Shown: piece after piece, positions 45,242-55,441 of the stretch
Layout: every line of letters starts with the position of its first letter
Position numbering within the stretch: the first letter of the stretch is position 1
Source: Phragmites australis
Taxonomy: Eukaryota > Streptophyta > Magnoliopsida > Poales > Poaceae
Length of the DNA stretch: 64,000 nt
NCBI RefSeq assembly: GCF_958298935.1
Contig: NC_084933.1
Location: 2,835,001-2,899,000 of the forward strand
Direction: 5' to 3'
Made by a program: the position numbers and the translations under genes
Notes under the pieces: generated by a model
Told to the model about the DNA's origin: nothing
The model's input: only the letters and a program-made list of their open reading frames with translations
Database searches by the model: none

Positions 45242-46378
45242 CACTACTACAGAACATCATATATGTAGCGTCCTATAAATACCGGTTTAATAGTAATCGG
45301 CACTGAAGATGTATCAGTGCCGGTTCTTAAACTTTCACGCGTGAACAACAACTGAGGAGATAACAACCGGTTCTAGTCACAAACCGACACTAACAATGAC
45401 TGTATCAGTGTCGGTTCTAGACACGAACCGACACTGATGATTGCTACTGTCACAGTTTATTTTAAAAAATTCATAACTTTTTCACACGAAGTTAGATGGG
45501 GAAAACTTTATATGAAAATTATACCTCTCGATGAGATCTACAACTTTATAGTTGAAAATATTTTAATTTGAGGTCATTTAAATACCCAAATAATTATAAT
45601 AAAGTTGCAGCAGTGGTCGATGACAGCCCACATTAAAAATTATAACTTTTTTACACGAAGTCGAATGGGGAAAAACTTTATATGATATTGTAGCTCTCGA
45701 CGATATCTACAACTTTGAAGTTGATGACTTTTTTATTTGAGATCATTTAGATATCCAAATAGCTATTTAAACGTTTGGTCAGAAGATATAAAAAAATTAT
45801 TTTGCTATTATACTCACGAACGGACAATAGCTGAATGGTTAGATTGGTCATACGTGTGCACAGGCTATGAGATCTTGATTTTGAATCTTAGTCGCCACAT
45901 GCGAGCGAATATCACATGACTTTGGGAATATTAGGTGTGATCGAGTGGGTAGCCTCTGGGCGAGTGCCTCTAGTCGTGAAAAAAAAAATTGAAACTTTCT
46001 TTGAATCGAAAAACGTTGAATCGAGACCGACTATCAGTGCCAGTTGGAGCTACTAACCGGCACTGATAGTGATTTTTAGTGTCGGTTCCATACTCGCATG
46101 CGAGCGAATATCATATTACTTTGCGAATATTAAGCGTGATTAGGTGGGTAGCCTCTAGTCGTGAAAAAAAAATTGAAACTTTTTTCAACCCAAAAAATAT
46201 TAAATCGAGACCGACTATCAGTGCCGATTGGAGCCACTAACCGGTACTGATAGTGATTTTCAGTGTCGGTTCCATACTCGGCACTGATAACTATCAGTAC
46301 CGAGTAATCAATGTCGGTTCAAAATCTAACACTGATAGCGATTTTGAACCGACACTGATAAAGTATTTTGGTGTAGTG
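45242..46378. mobile_element. Non-autonomous CACTA element, ~1.14 kb
   Basis: Begins CACTACTACAGAAC at 45242 and ends TTTTGGTGTAGTG at 46378, i.e. CACTAC inverted termini. It is flanked by AAA on the left and AAT on the right (imperfect 3 bp duplication). Both sides are filled with a subterminal motif ATCAGTGCCGGTT in both orientations, the probable transposase-binding repeats. It has no transposase. A ~170 bp internal duplication (AACTTTTTCACACGAAGT near 45476 and TTTTTTACACGAAGTC near 45647) and a SINE with its own duplication account for most of the interior. Confidence 0.8.
45815..45988 (+). repeat. tRNA-derived SINE inside the CACTA element
   Basis: TAGCTGAATGG (45828-45838) resembles the A box. 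ATTTTGAATCT (about 45878-45888) resembles the B box with normal spacing. The unit ends in a run of ten A (45979-45988). Its 3' part (GCGAGCGAATATCA ... AGTCGTGAAAAAAAA) is repeated at 46098-46172, as part of a ~200 bp tandem duplication of SINE tail plus CACTA subterminal repeat. Confidence 0.55.
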
Positions 46379-46880
46379 AATTTAGTACTATAGATTACTC
46401 ACGCACTAGATCATATAACTCATAATATTTATTTATTTTATGCATATATTATTAGATTAGAGAATTACTATAAAACAACTAAAAATATAATTCAATATCC
46501 TAATCGTATCAAAATTATGTGACAATATATAATACGGCCTATAAGACTGCACCAACGTAATTACCCTAAGTCAAAAAGATTAATATGGTGTAGCAAAATT
46601 TTCTGAGAATGATTCTTATATTGTATACCTTTTTTGACAATTCAAATCAAAATTTACAGGATGGGATGTGATGGATTCAGATCATGTAAAACGCACAAAA
46701 GTACACCAAAAACGTGCCCAGATACGTAGTGTCGGACTGTCGGTTCGACTGACGTGCCTTCGGAAGAGCAATCTACATTCGCGTATGGTCGCGGAATTAA
46801 AATTTCTTTATTAAAAATTTAGACGAAACTAAGAACACTTACACACATTTATTCTAATGGTATGAAACATCAATTTTTGT
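46379..46880. other. intergenic AT-rich DNA, no gene seen
   Basis: AT-rich sequence between the CACTA element and a LINE-like tail. No reading frames or element ends are supported. Confidence 0.5.
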
Positions 46881-47480
46881 ATTTTTTTAAGGGAAAGGGT
46901 TTATATTAAATTGAAGAAACCGTACATCCCAAAATCCAGAATTACAGAAAAAAAAACCCTGAAAAACATGAAAAAAAACAAGTAAAACACATCCAGAACC
47001 TTCTTTCATCTTCTGACCGACGATCAACTCTAAGCATTGGAAACATTGCAACATTTAGCACTTTGGAACCACCACCGAAGCACATCTAAGCCGTTAAAAG
47101 CGAATTAGCCGCTGCGTCACCGGCTCAAGCACAGGAAGACATAATCCTCCACGACCACCTAAAAAGAAGCCTGCGGCCCGGAGCTACAACCCACCACAGG
47201 AATGGCAACGAGACTCAATTCCTTCGAAAAAAGGCCAGCCCCACAAGCTGCGACACCAGTGCTCCGGCAAAAACAACACCTAACACACATATCGCACAAC
47301 TAAATACATACCTCGCACAGTTTCCACTAAAAATAACACCACATATAATGGTATCATCGAAGGCAGCTTAGAGTAACAAAAGACCGTATGGCGCCAGCAT
47401 CAATAGCACCGTAGAGAAGACAAACAACTCTACTAGATCTACCAGCCTATAAATTATAGTACTTCCTAAGCTACAGACTA
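46881..47480 (-). mobile_element. LINE-like 3' fragment (non-LTR retrotransposon)
   Basis: On the minus strand the segment ends TTTAATATAAACCCTTTCCC followed by an A run (46881-46889). That is the style of 3' tails of grass L1-type elements. The preceding 500 bp is GC-richer, without a usable frame, as expected of a 3' UTR. No RT domain or clear target duplication was found. Confidence 0.35.
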
Positions 47481-47855
47481 GCCAGCCGTCGATCCGCGGC
47501 TTTCCCACCTCCACCGGTGCTCATGAGGCTGCCAATGGAGAGGAGTCGACGGGACCGACGCCAACTCAGGAGGTCGTTTCGCTGCCTCCTTGCTCCACTG
47601 TAGAAGGGGACGAGCAGCTCTAGTGGAGGGAACTCTAGCAGGAAGTAAATTGTGATGCCACTCGATTTGAAACTTTGCATTTTTAAAAGTACATCCATGC
47701 TTTCCCCAAACGTAGCTAATAGATTCCTTGAATCTATGAATTTGGGTGTCACACGGTACCTATAACATGCAAGTTAGAGTAGGATACCTGCAACAACTCT
47801 GTCCCAACTTCCAGCCCGTACGTGCGTATGAACGGATTTAGAAGAACCACGTAAA
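47481..47855. other. no gene supported
   Basis: A minus-strand frame of 93 codons (47471-47752) covers part of this stretch but matches no family I know and has no gene context. It may be LINE-derived or chance. Confidence 0.4.
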
Positions 47856-47908
47856 CAACTCGGAATTCTTTTTTTTTTTTTTTTGAAAGGAACCAACTCG
47901 GAATTCTT
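47856..47908 (-). mobile_element. minimal 5'-truncated retroposon with 15 bp target duplication
   Basis: CAACTCGGAATTCTT occurs at 47856-47870 and again at 47894-47908. Only 23 bp lies between: a run of 14 T then GAAAGGAAC. This is what remains when a poly(A) retroposon (LINE or SINE) inserts on the minus strand after near-complete 5' truncation. Confidence 0.75.
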
Positions 47909-48048
47909 ACTACGTGTCCAACTTTCTGGCAACTACAACTAAAAGGCCAATGATTTCATCCATCCAATTAATAGTACAACAAAGTCATAGATTTTAGAAG
48001 AAAATGGTCTAGCATTAGCTAATAACTCTATCTAGAGGCCTGGTAGAG

Positions 48049-48312
48049 TACTTTCTCCAATCAAAAATAAGAGTCATTTTAGACATCAATATAATTTTTA
48101 AAATATAACTTTCACTACTAATTTCTGTTGTAATAAATTTATAAACCATAGTATAAATATGTTATTATGAAAGTACATATCGAGACAAATCTACTCATAT
48201 CATTTCCAAATATGCAAACTTAACATATAAAATGTAATTTGTAATCTAAGTTTGGAATGGTTGACTGCACACAATCCAAAATAACACTTATTGTGATACG
48301 ATGGAATTGTAT
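48049..48312. mobile_element. Stowaway-like (Tc1/Mariner) MITE
   Basis: Left end CTTTCTCCAATCAAAAATAAGAGTC preceded by TA (48049-48050). The right end is ATAACACTTATT..TGAT, whose reverse complement matches the left, near 48312. Both resemble the CTCCCTCCGTCCCAAAATAAGTGTC ends common in grasses. It has no coding sequence. Confidence 0.7.
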
Positions 48313-48506
48313 GTAGTACACCCTTTTGTCCATTTCCCATAATGGAAGAAAGAGAGATGTGGGGAAAAGTTTGTTAAGTCATAGCTACACGCATATATGA
48401 AGGTGGAAAAAAGACACGCATATCTAATACTCACTCTATGTAAAAAAATGACGTTTTGGACGACCACAGGGTCCCTAAACTTCAACATCTACTACTACAA
48501 AACGAT

Positions 48507-48760
48507 ACTGTATAGGCGGGTAGAAAAGCCTTTTCACAGGCGTTTGGCGCACCCGCTTGTGACAGAAGGCCTGTGGATTTCCACAGGCGGTTCCTAATGT
48601 CAACCGCCTGTGGAAATGGATTTCCACAGGCGGTTCGTTAAGACAACTGCCTGTGGAAATTCATTTCCACAGGCGGGGTCCACATTAGCTGCCGTCTGTA
48701 ATATAAAGATTTGCACAGGCGGTTCCGTAGGAGAACCGCTTTTGGTATGTATTTATTTCA
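48507..48760. repeat. CACTA left subterminal repeat array
   Basis: Repeated, often back-to-back copies of TTTCCACAGGCGGTT and AACCGCCTGTGGAAA. In En/Spm-type elements such arrays bind the element's regulatory transposase protein and are required for excision; that role here is inferred. Confidence 0.85.
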
Positions 48761-48894
48761 AAAAAAAAATAGAATATATTTTATTCCATCCAGATTTCAC
48801 ACAGTTTCAACAACAATATGAATAACATCACATATTTCAACATTTAACACAAGTACAGCAATATTTACAAAACAGTATTTACAACATCACAAGC

Positions 48895-49947
48895 TTATAT
48901 AGCTAAGAGTCGCTGTCCCACACAAAGTCTCGGATGGCTAGCTAATTCGCCTCCGCGATCAAAGAATCTACCGTTCTTGTGGATGACTTCGTGCATAATA
49001 AACCGGCACATGTCACGTTGGACGTTTTGAATTTCTTTATCGATGAGAGCTTGGTTCGCACATTGAATCATCCTTGCCTGGTTTGAAAACACACTAAAAG
49101 AGTTAAAACACTACTAACAACGGAAACATAACCAAATAAGAATGTGCAGGCGCAATGGTGACTTACGTCCTCAGGGTTCGTTGTATACCTCCCGTTTATC
49201 CTAAGAAATTCGCAAATATAGTATCCACAAAGAACGGTATTGAAACCTTGCTTGTGGCACTTAAAAAAAACGCAACGTATTCGTTAGTTCAATAAAACTA
49301 TTCGTCACTAATAGTGGAATATAAGAATTAGAAGTTGTGTTAGTATCGGAAAATGTGTACGGACTGTCATCGCATCCGGCCTGTCCGTATCGTGTATCCC
49401 ACCTTTCATTACGTACCACTTGTAGGCCCTATTCGAATACCAACAAGTAATTATCAATTCATAAATAATGTATAAGAATTTTAAGTATGGGAGACTTCCT
49501 TTACCTCTGTATAATATCAATGAAATCGTGGTAGGATTTTTGTTGGAAATCGGCAGAGTCAAGGACCACGAGTCTGCTCGACTTCGGCATCAGCATTATA
49601 CAATGTAGTGATCGCTACATGAATACTTCTGTTAGATTCTTGATCGATCAACTAAGTTGAACACTTATGTTAGATTCATAACGTATGAAACTTACTTAAA
49701 GTTGTAGGGAGCGAAGATGCAGTCCTTGTCCTGCATTTCGAGCATAGCCCTTCCTATATAGGTTGACATTTCGAGCCTTTTTGTTTTGGTTGCTTCTCTT
49801 ATAACCCGTGCTGTATCATTTTTACTCTTCCCCTTAATCCTAGGGTCATCAGTCCTTATGTTCACGATCATGTTTGGCTGGGAAATTCGTTGCGGATCAA
49901 GGAATCCGACAGGCCTTTTTAACTTTTCTGCATCGTTAAATTGCATC
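48895..49947 (-). pseudogene. CACTA second gene, 3' exons: Ulp1-like (C48) cysteine protease domain
   Basis: Likely exons on the minus strand are 49947-49696, 49614-49505, 49428-49347, 49259-49167 and 49077-48895. Most junctions have good signals (GTAAGT at 49695, GTAAAG at 49504, GTAAGT at 49166; AG acceptors). The protease triad is readable: His in the DHY motif at the start of the second exon, Asp in VVLDSADF, Gln in CHKQGFN and Cys in [12 protein letters not shown]. The end is DMCRFIMHEVIHKNGRFFD, then TAA 48895-48897. Lesions are a frameshift after the His motif near 49600 and a dead donor at 49346-49345 (AT instead of GT). Ulp1-like domains are common passengers of plant CACTA and MULE genes; they are deSUMOylase-like, but their role in transposition is unsettled. 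Confidence 0.8.
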
Positions 49948-50030
49948 CTACAGAACAAATCAATAGTCATTAGCTTCTACAACATATATTGGTACATATA
50001 TGAACGTAGAGGTAGATTGTTAGCACTTAC

Positions 50031-52524
50031 AGGCACCACACGCTTATGAGATTGACGTCAAGTTTGTCGAGGCGGAACACAGCGTGCATGTCCTTGAAAT
50101 CCAACATGAGGTAGATGTCTCCGCTTAGATAAACGTTAGCGGGGACAGAAGCAGTGATTATGGAGAGGCCCGCGCGACATGCCCTCATGTACCATTCGTG
50201 GAATTTCCGCATCTCCCACGGACCTTCCTGGAGTTGAAATGATGGCATAAATGGCTTGCCATGCTCATATTTTTCGGGAACATCCAGTGTAGGCATGAAA
50301 TCTATCTGTGACATACTTAATGCTTTGACGATCTCTTTCGTGAGATTGCCCTTCGCTGGAGATTCCTGTCCGGATGATGCCTTTGGTTTTGACGAGGACA
50401 GAAGCCACCTCTTCATCGGATCAGGTAGCTCAATCTTCTCATATGGGGTAATCATTGTATGAACTCTCCGATGCTCAAGTGATGGATGTGCAGGAGGCGG
50501 AGACGCCGGAGTCAGAGACGCTGGAGGCGGAGGTGCCTGACATGTAGACGGTGAAGCACGATGCGAAGTTGCCTACGGCGGAGATACCAGGCGCGGGGGC
50601 GAAGGTGCCTGAGGCGGAGTGCGTTGGCACGGGGGCTGAGGTGCCTGAGGCGGAGTGGGTTGGCTCTGGGGTTGAGGTGCCTGAGGCGGAGTGGGTTGGC
50701 TCTGGGGCAGCGGTGCCTGAGGCAGAGATGCAGGGCCCTGGGATAGGCGGGATGCTGGCGATTGTGACTTCTGACAACTTACTATGATATCTCGTCTGGG
50801 CCACAAAATGAAGTTTCCAACAGCCTCCTCGAGAATCTCAATACCCTCAGGTGCGCTGATTTCGAGCTTGTACTTCCTAAAAATCGGCTGCACCGAGTCC
50901 ATTTGTACCTTGGCGTAACCGGCCGGAATATCTTGACTGTGAAACACACAGCCTGGAATGGCCTGGCCAGTGGCAGCCTCGACAGTGAAGTCTCCCTTGC
51001 CGACCGGAACATGAAGAATGCAAGGGGTAGCCTCTTTGATTTCATCCACAGGATATCTCTGGCTATCGAAATGTGTGGACCCGACGCTGCTCTGAAATCC
51101 TGTGCTGGTTGGTTGCTCTATCAACATTAATGCCACCCTTTCCTTCTCCTTTTCATTCCACATCTTCATGAATTCGACCTTAACCTGTTCTTGTATCTGT
51201 TCCTCTAGGGTCTTCTTATATCTAGTTCGTGTCTTGTACTGGCCCGCATCGTTTGGGAACCCATGCTTCCAGCCCACTTTTGATCCGATGCCTCGAGTGC
51301 GACCCGGGTGTTCCTTGTTCCCCAGGGCTTTGGTAAGCATGTCATTATCCCTGTCAGCCTCTATAGACCCTTCGTTAGCAAGCCCTTGGATGGTCTGGGT
51401 CACCTCCATAGTCTCGGGGCTATTGAAGGCTATGTCCCCAGACTCGGTTCGTTGTGATCGAGCATAGACCCAGTTCCTGCTTCGCTCGTCACAATTTTCT
51501 AAAGGGTTGAGTTTCCCAACCCGGACAGCCTCTTCCTCTTGCCTCCTCCACTCAGGAATTTTGGAGGCATACCTAGAAGTGCCCAGGTGATGGTGGTGCT
51601 TATTCTTCTTCGCAAGTTGCTTGAACGATTCACCCAGTTTGATGGCATCAGGTGTGGTCTTCTGCCTAACAAACTCTGCCCATTGCTCTGGTGTAATTTT
51701 TCTGTATTTATTAAAGGGTACCAGATTCTTCTTCACGAATTCTTTGTTGAGCTCACTCTTCCAACCCCGGAGGCTTTTTCCCATAGTTTTCAATGCATTC
51801 TGTTTGGCTACTTCCTCTGTTCCCGAGGGGAATCGGATGGTTCTCTACAATGTTTCCCATAGAAAATCCTTCGTCTCATCCGACACCAATCGCCAATCAG
51901 TTACAGTTATTGGGACGTACTCCTTGACAAGGAATCCGCAACCGTTGCGGAATTTGGCGCAGGCCTCACAAGGTGCAATAGGCTCCCCTTCAACTCCAAC
52001 CTGTGTTATTGTAAAAATGCCGGACGGTAACTTGTTCCTGCTACGCTCGCCCCTTCTTCGTTTCAGCGTCGGCCCAGAGGGACCCGCAGTTTCGGGCACA
52101 GATGTAGCGGTGGGTTGTGGCGCAGAATGTTGTGGCGCAGATGATCGACGTGAAGATCTTGGCACCCTCACCCTCTAGAGAGAAAATAAATGAGAGTTGA
52201 CATCAACAGAAGATATTCCTCCATTTAACAAGTATGAAATGCATTGACTCAACTAAATACCTCTTCGGCGGGATCGTACTCGTTGTCACTTTCCCGACGG
52301 CGGATCTCCCGCTCGCACGGAACAGGGCTCGGGCTGTGATACGAGCCCGAGCTTTTGCTGCTATCGGAGGAGGACGGTTAGTGTTGGCTTGGATCCCTAT
52401 CCGACCTCTGTGCCGGGGAGGCCTCTATTGCGAGCGTCCTCTGTGCCGGGGAGACCTCTGTTGCAACATCCGACATCCTGGTTGCTTCTGGTTTCTTCGG
52501 GGTTACTTTCCTCTTCTGCCCCAT
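50031..52524 (-). pseudogene. CACTA second gene, 5' exons: Transposase_24 protein with Pro-rich linker
   Basis: Exon 1 is 52524-52261 (MGQKRKVTPKKPEATRMSD), basic and Ser-rich, with donor GTATTT; intron to AG at 52175; exon 2 is 52174-50031, donor GTAAGT. The frame is continuous across both. Exon 2 holds the Transposase_24 region (CEACAKFRNGCGFLVKEY, SLRGWKSELNKEFVKKN, ITPEQWAEFVRQKTT, KNKHHHHLGTSRYASKIPEW, NWVYARSQ), a DNA-binding type domain of CACTA second proteins. A Gln/Pro-rich linker built from a 12-residue repeat follows (36 bp DNA units at 50580-50740), then a segment leading to the protease exons. In-frame stops: TAA in exon 1 near 52378, TAG at 51845-51847 (a Lys position) and TAG at 50573-50575. 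It is a pseudogene with few lesions. Confidence 0.85.
50580..50740. repeat. 36 bp tandem repeat coding for the Pro/Gln linker
   Basis: Three to four units of GTGCCTGAGGCGGAGTG... with a period of 36 bp, encoding a PQAPQPQSQPTP-type linker on the minus strand. It explains the overlapping long frames on both strands here. Confidence 0.85.
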
Positions 52525-52654
52525 AGTACTGAATCGACCGCTGGATTATTGTTGTCCAGAAAAAGCTAACAAGTATGCTAGTACGAAAAAAAAGGGGAAT
52601 TTAGTAGTAGTGTAAAATGCATTATATACAAATGACCACATGATCAAGGGGGAG

Positions 52655-52828
52655 TGTTATGATACAAATCCAATGATCAATTGGACAGCCATTGGAAAGA
52701 GATGTCTTCTCAAGAGGACACCTATTGAAGAGGAATGCATCCCCGAAGGGACATGAACTTGTCCCTTCATGTTGTATAAATCTAATATATGTGCAATGAA
52801 AGAAACAAGAGTTCATTCTCTACTTCCA
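52655..52828 (+). mobile_element. short copia LTR remnant with polypurine tract, nested in the CACTA element
   Basis: CAAGGGGGAG (52645-52654) is a typical copia polypurine tract. It is followed directly by TGTTATGATACAAATCC, and the LTR ends near CTACTTCCA at 52828, about 174 bp. A TATA-like TTGTATAAATC lies at 52773-52783. Coding sequence is missing, so it is an end fragment or part of a short non-autonomous element. Confidence 0.55.
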
Positions 52829-53880
52829 TGTGGCACTGTGATAGGTCCTGTATTGTATGTATGCATATGTACTATATATATATATATGTCAATTGGCCTA
52901 ACCTAGCTAGAAAGAATAACTAACCACAAAATTCTAACTTGCTAACTCTATTGATACATAGGGCAGCCGTAGCTAGTCTAAGGGCTCCATTCTAAAAATT
53001 TATCAACTTAAGGAGGTCCTAGAATTAAATCTCAAATCTCAACGAGTAGAAATCACGTATCATGTGTCCTAATTTGACAAACAAATTACAATGCCATTTC
53101 TTTTCTCTCATGACCATTGAATCAACGAAAATTTCTCGTGATGATATTAGATCGATGGGACGGTCATGGAAAGAGCAAAAGAAAAAAAAGAACTAGAAGT
53201 TTGACAATGTTTTTATTTGTTACCTTATACATGACAGAGAATCCATTTCCTCAATAATTAGCCTTTTGTTCAAGAAGAGTTTATGCAAAGAAGAATGGCG
53301 GGTAAATGGATGGGTCTACGCAAATTGTGCCTAGGGAAGGCGGGTAAATGGATGGGTCTACGCAAATTGTGCCTAGGGAAGATAGGGGTTTAGGTTCCCA
53401 AGATTTCAAGTGATGACTTGAAATGCCATGCATGTTCCAAAAGCTGGAATCGAATCTCGCCTACCGCAGGTTGTTTCGATCCCCTTATCCAGAATAATTG
53501 GTGGTCTAATACTAGCTATGGAGAACAATTCTAAAATGCTATATATTTAGGGCATGCGGTGGCATCAGCACAAGAAAAGTTAGCAAAATAATAAGATCAA
53601 TAATGCACGACTTTTCACTTTATTAGCAACATTTGGAACAATGTTCCTACAAAGAAACAAAAAATTAAGACCGAGACATTTAAGCGTGTGGCGGCAAGGT
53701 TCCACTAATTACATCTCAAAGATCCAAATTTACTTGACAAATCTGACAAGGCATGCATATTGATCCTGGACTAAAATCAAGGGAGCATCATTATGGACAA
53801 ATCTCTACATGATCTAGGGAGCAGGTAGCCCAGAGTATATACCCAGCGTTAAGCCCTCTCAAGCATTCCATCGAACAGCT
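52829..53880. other. CACTA interior, probable leader intron of the second gene
   Basis: AT-rich, noncoding, between exon 1 of the second gene and its GC-rich putative leader. It includes a (TA)n run near 52873 and a perfect 42 bp tandem duplication (53297-53380). Confidence 0.5.
53297..53380. repeat. perfect 42 bp tandem duplication
   Basis: The unit starting GGCGGGTAAATGGATGGG at 53297 is repeated without change at 53339. Identity implies a recent event compared with the rest of the element. Confidence 0.9.
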
Positions 53881-54379
53881 TATTGGCATCACAGAGAAGG
53901 GGGGGGGAACCCGGCCGGCCGGAGAACCGACTACGACGGCGCGGCTGGGAGGGGGAACAGGAGGTACTCACCGGCGACGCTGCACCACAGCACAATGGCC
54001 GGCATCACAGAGAAGGGGGGGGGGTGACACACACGACCGGCCGGAGAACCGACTACCACGGCTCGGCCGGGAGGGGGACATGGAAGTACTCACCGGCGGC
54101 GGCGGCTCCTCCTCGGCGCTGTGGACCTCAGCGGCGGAGGCGACGGTTCCACCTCGGAGCTGTCGAACTCGGCGGCAGCGGCGGCGGCGACGGCTCCTCT
54201 TCGGTGCTGTGGACCTCGGCGGCGGCGGCGACGGCTCCTCCTCGGCACAGTCGGCCCTCCACCGGCGGCGGCAGCAGCGGAACAGAGAGCGCGGTAGGGG
54301 GACGGAAGAACAGCCTGACGGCGAGGTCGAGGTTTTCTGAAAGCACTAGGGTTTTTTTGGGCCGCGCGCAGTTATATAA
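53881..54379 (-). promoter_or_regulatory. GC-rich leader and TATA box of the CACTA second gene
   Basis: On the minus strand, ACTTATATAACTGCG (about 54384-54370) is a TATA box. AAACCCTAG follows near 54345, then a GC-rich leader. CGCCG|GTGAGTACTTCC near 54092 is a strong 5' splice site; a tandem copy of the leader end (53886-53972 versus 54001-54092) repeats it as CGCCG|GTGAGTACC near 53972. A noncoding first exon spliced to the exon starting near 52525 would fit. ORFs on the plus strand here are GC artefacts. Confidence 0.5.
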
Positions 54380-54605
54380 GTAGGGACGATTTTCATAGGC
54401 GGTTGACTTAAGGAACCGCCTGTGGAAATCATTTTCACAGGCGGTTCCTTCGGTGAACCACCTGTGGAAATGGATTTTCACAGGCGGTTCACCTAAGGAA
54501 CCGCCTGTGGAAATGGATCATTTCCACAGGCGGTTCCTTAGGTGAACCGCCTGTGAAAATCCATTTCCACAGGCGGTTGACTTAAGAAACCGCCTGTGGA
54601 AACCT
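54380..54605. repeat. internal palindromic array of the CACTA subterminal repeat
   Basis: Six to eight copies of ACAGGCGGTT / AACCGCCTGT, arranged as a near-perfect palindrome of about 220 bp centred near 54518. The motif TTTCCACAGGCGGTT is identical to that at both element ends. It lies immediately upstream of the TATA box of the second gene and downstream of TNP2. Confidence 0.9.
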
Positions 54606-54822
54606 GTTGAATGTTTTTTTTTGCTAGTTTGGGAAATACTATTCTATTACATATTAAAGCATCTTAAATGTTCTATTACGTACTAAAGCATCTTAAATAA
54701 TCTATTACATATTGAAGCATCTTAAATGCATACAAGTCCATAATACAAATTAAAGCTTATCCTAATTGTATACAAATTTCAGGGTTCTATCACATTAGAA
54801 AAATAAGTCACGTAACATTGCA

Positions 54823-55398
54823 CTATTTGCCTTGAACTATTTTCCCTACACCATCCAGACGCATGTACGGCATCACAGATCTATCGAGGGTTGCTTCTAC
54901 AAGTTTGATCTTTTCTGGATCTCCAAAAGGCGGCACGTCATCGAACTGATTGTATTCTTCCGCATCCTTCACATTCTCGACTCCGACAATTCTTTGTTTT
55001 CCGGCAACAACTACGTGCTTCTTTTCATTTGTGGGATCGATTATATAGAAAACTTGTGCGACGTGATCAGCGAGTACCCACGTGTCATCTTTGTGGCCTA
55101 CAATGCTGAGGTCGACAATTGTGAAGCCGTAGTTGTCCACCGCCACGCCATTTGGGTGTTTGACCCATTTGCACCGAAAGACGGGAATCTGCAGATTCAC
55201 TCCATAGTCGAGTTCCCAGATTTCTTCTACGAACCCATAGTAGGTGACCTTTTCCCCTGTTGTGTCATAGGCTTCTGTTCGAACTCCGCTGTTTTGGGTC
55301 GTGCTCTTCTTGTCTTTTGCTTTGGTATAAAACGTGTACTCATTAATGTCATACGCTTGCCATGACGTAACTAAACTTGATGGGCCACAGGCCAACAT
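54823..55398 (-). pseudogene. DUF4216 region of the CACTA TNP2 gene
   Basis: An open frame of 191 codons starting MLACGPSSLVTSWQAYDIN, with TYYGFVEEIWELDYG, FRCKWVKHPNG and FYIIDPTNEKKHVVV, the DUF4216 domain usually fused behind TNP2. It is displaced by one base from the upstream frame. The break is at a nine-A run (about 55409-55417); one A fewer would restore the frame. It ends at TAA/TAG 54823, the probable natural end of the gene. Confidence 0.85.
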
Positions 55399-55441
55399 TT
55401 TAACATTTTTTTTTATCTAGAGATTCACCATCCGGAAGGTT

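Noticed and set aside
50475..50804. Repetitive frames on both strands (Ser/Gly/Thr, Arg/Leu/Cys rich)
   Set aside because: Shadows of the 36 bp repeat coding for the Pro/Gln linker of the CACTA second gene.
53883..54481. Plus-strand frame of 166 codons and others in the CACTA interior
   Set aside because: GC-rich leader of the minus-strand gene; Gly/Arg/Ala-rich without a domain.
48507..54605. Regularly recurring CAGGCGGTT motifs resembling a CRISPR-like repeat array
   Set aside because: The motif occurs in both orientations with no unique spacers, in plant nuclear DNA; it is the CACTA subterminal repeat.
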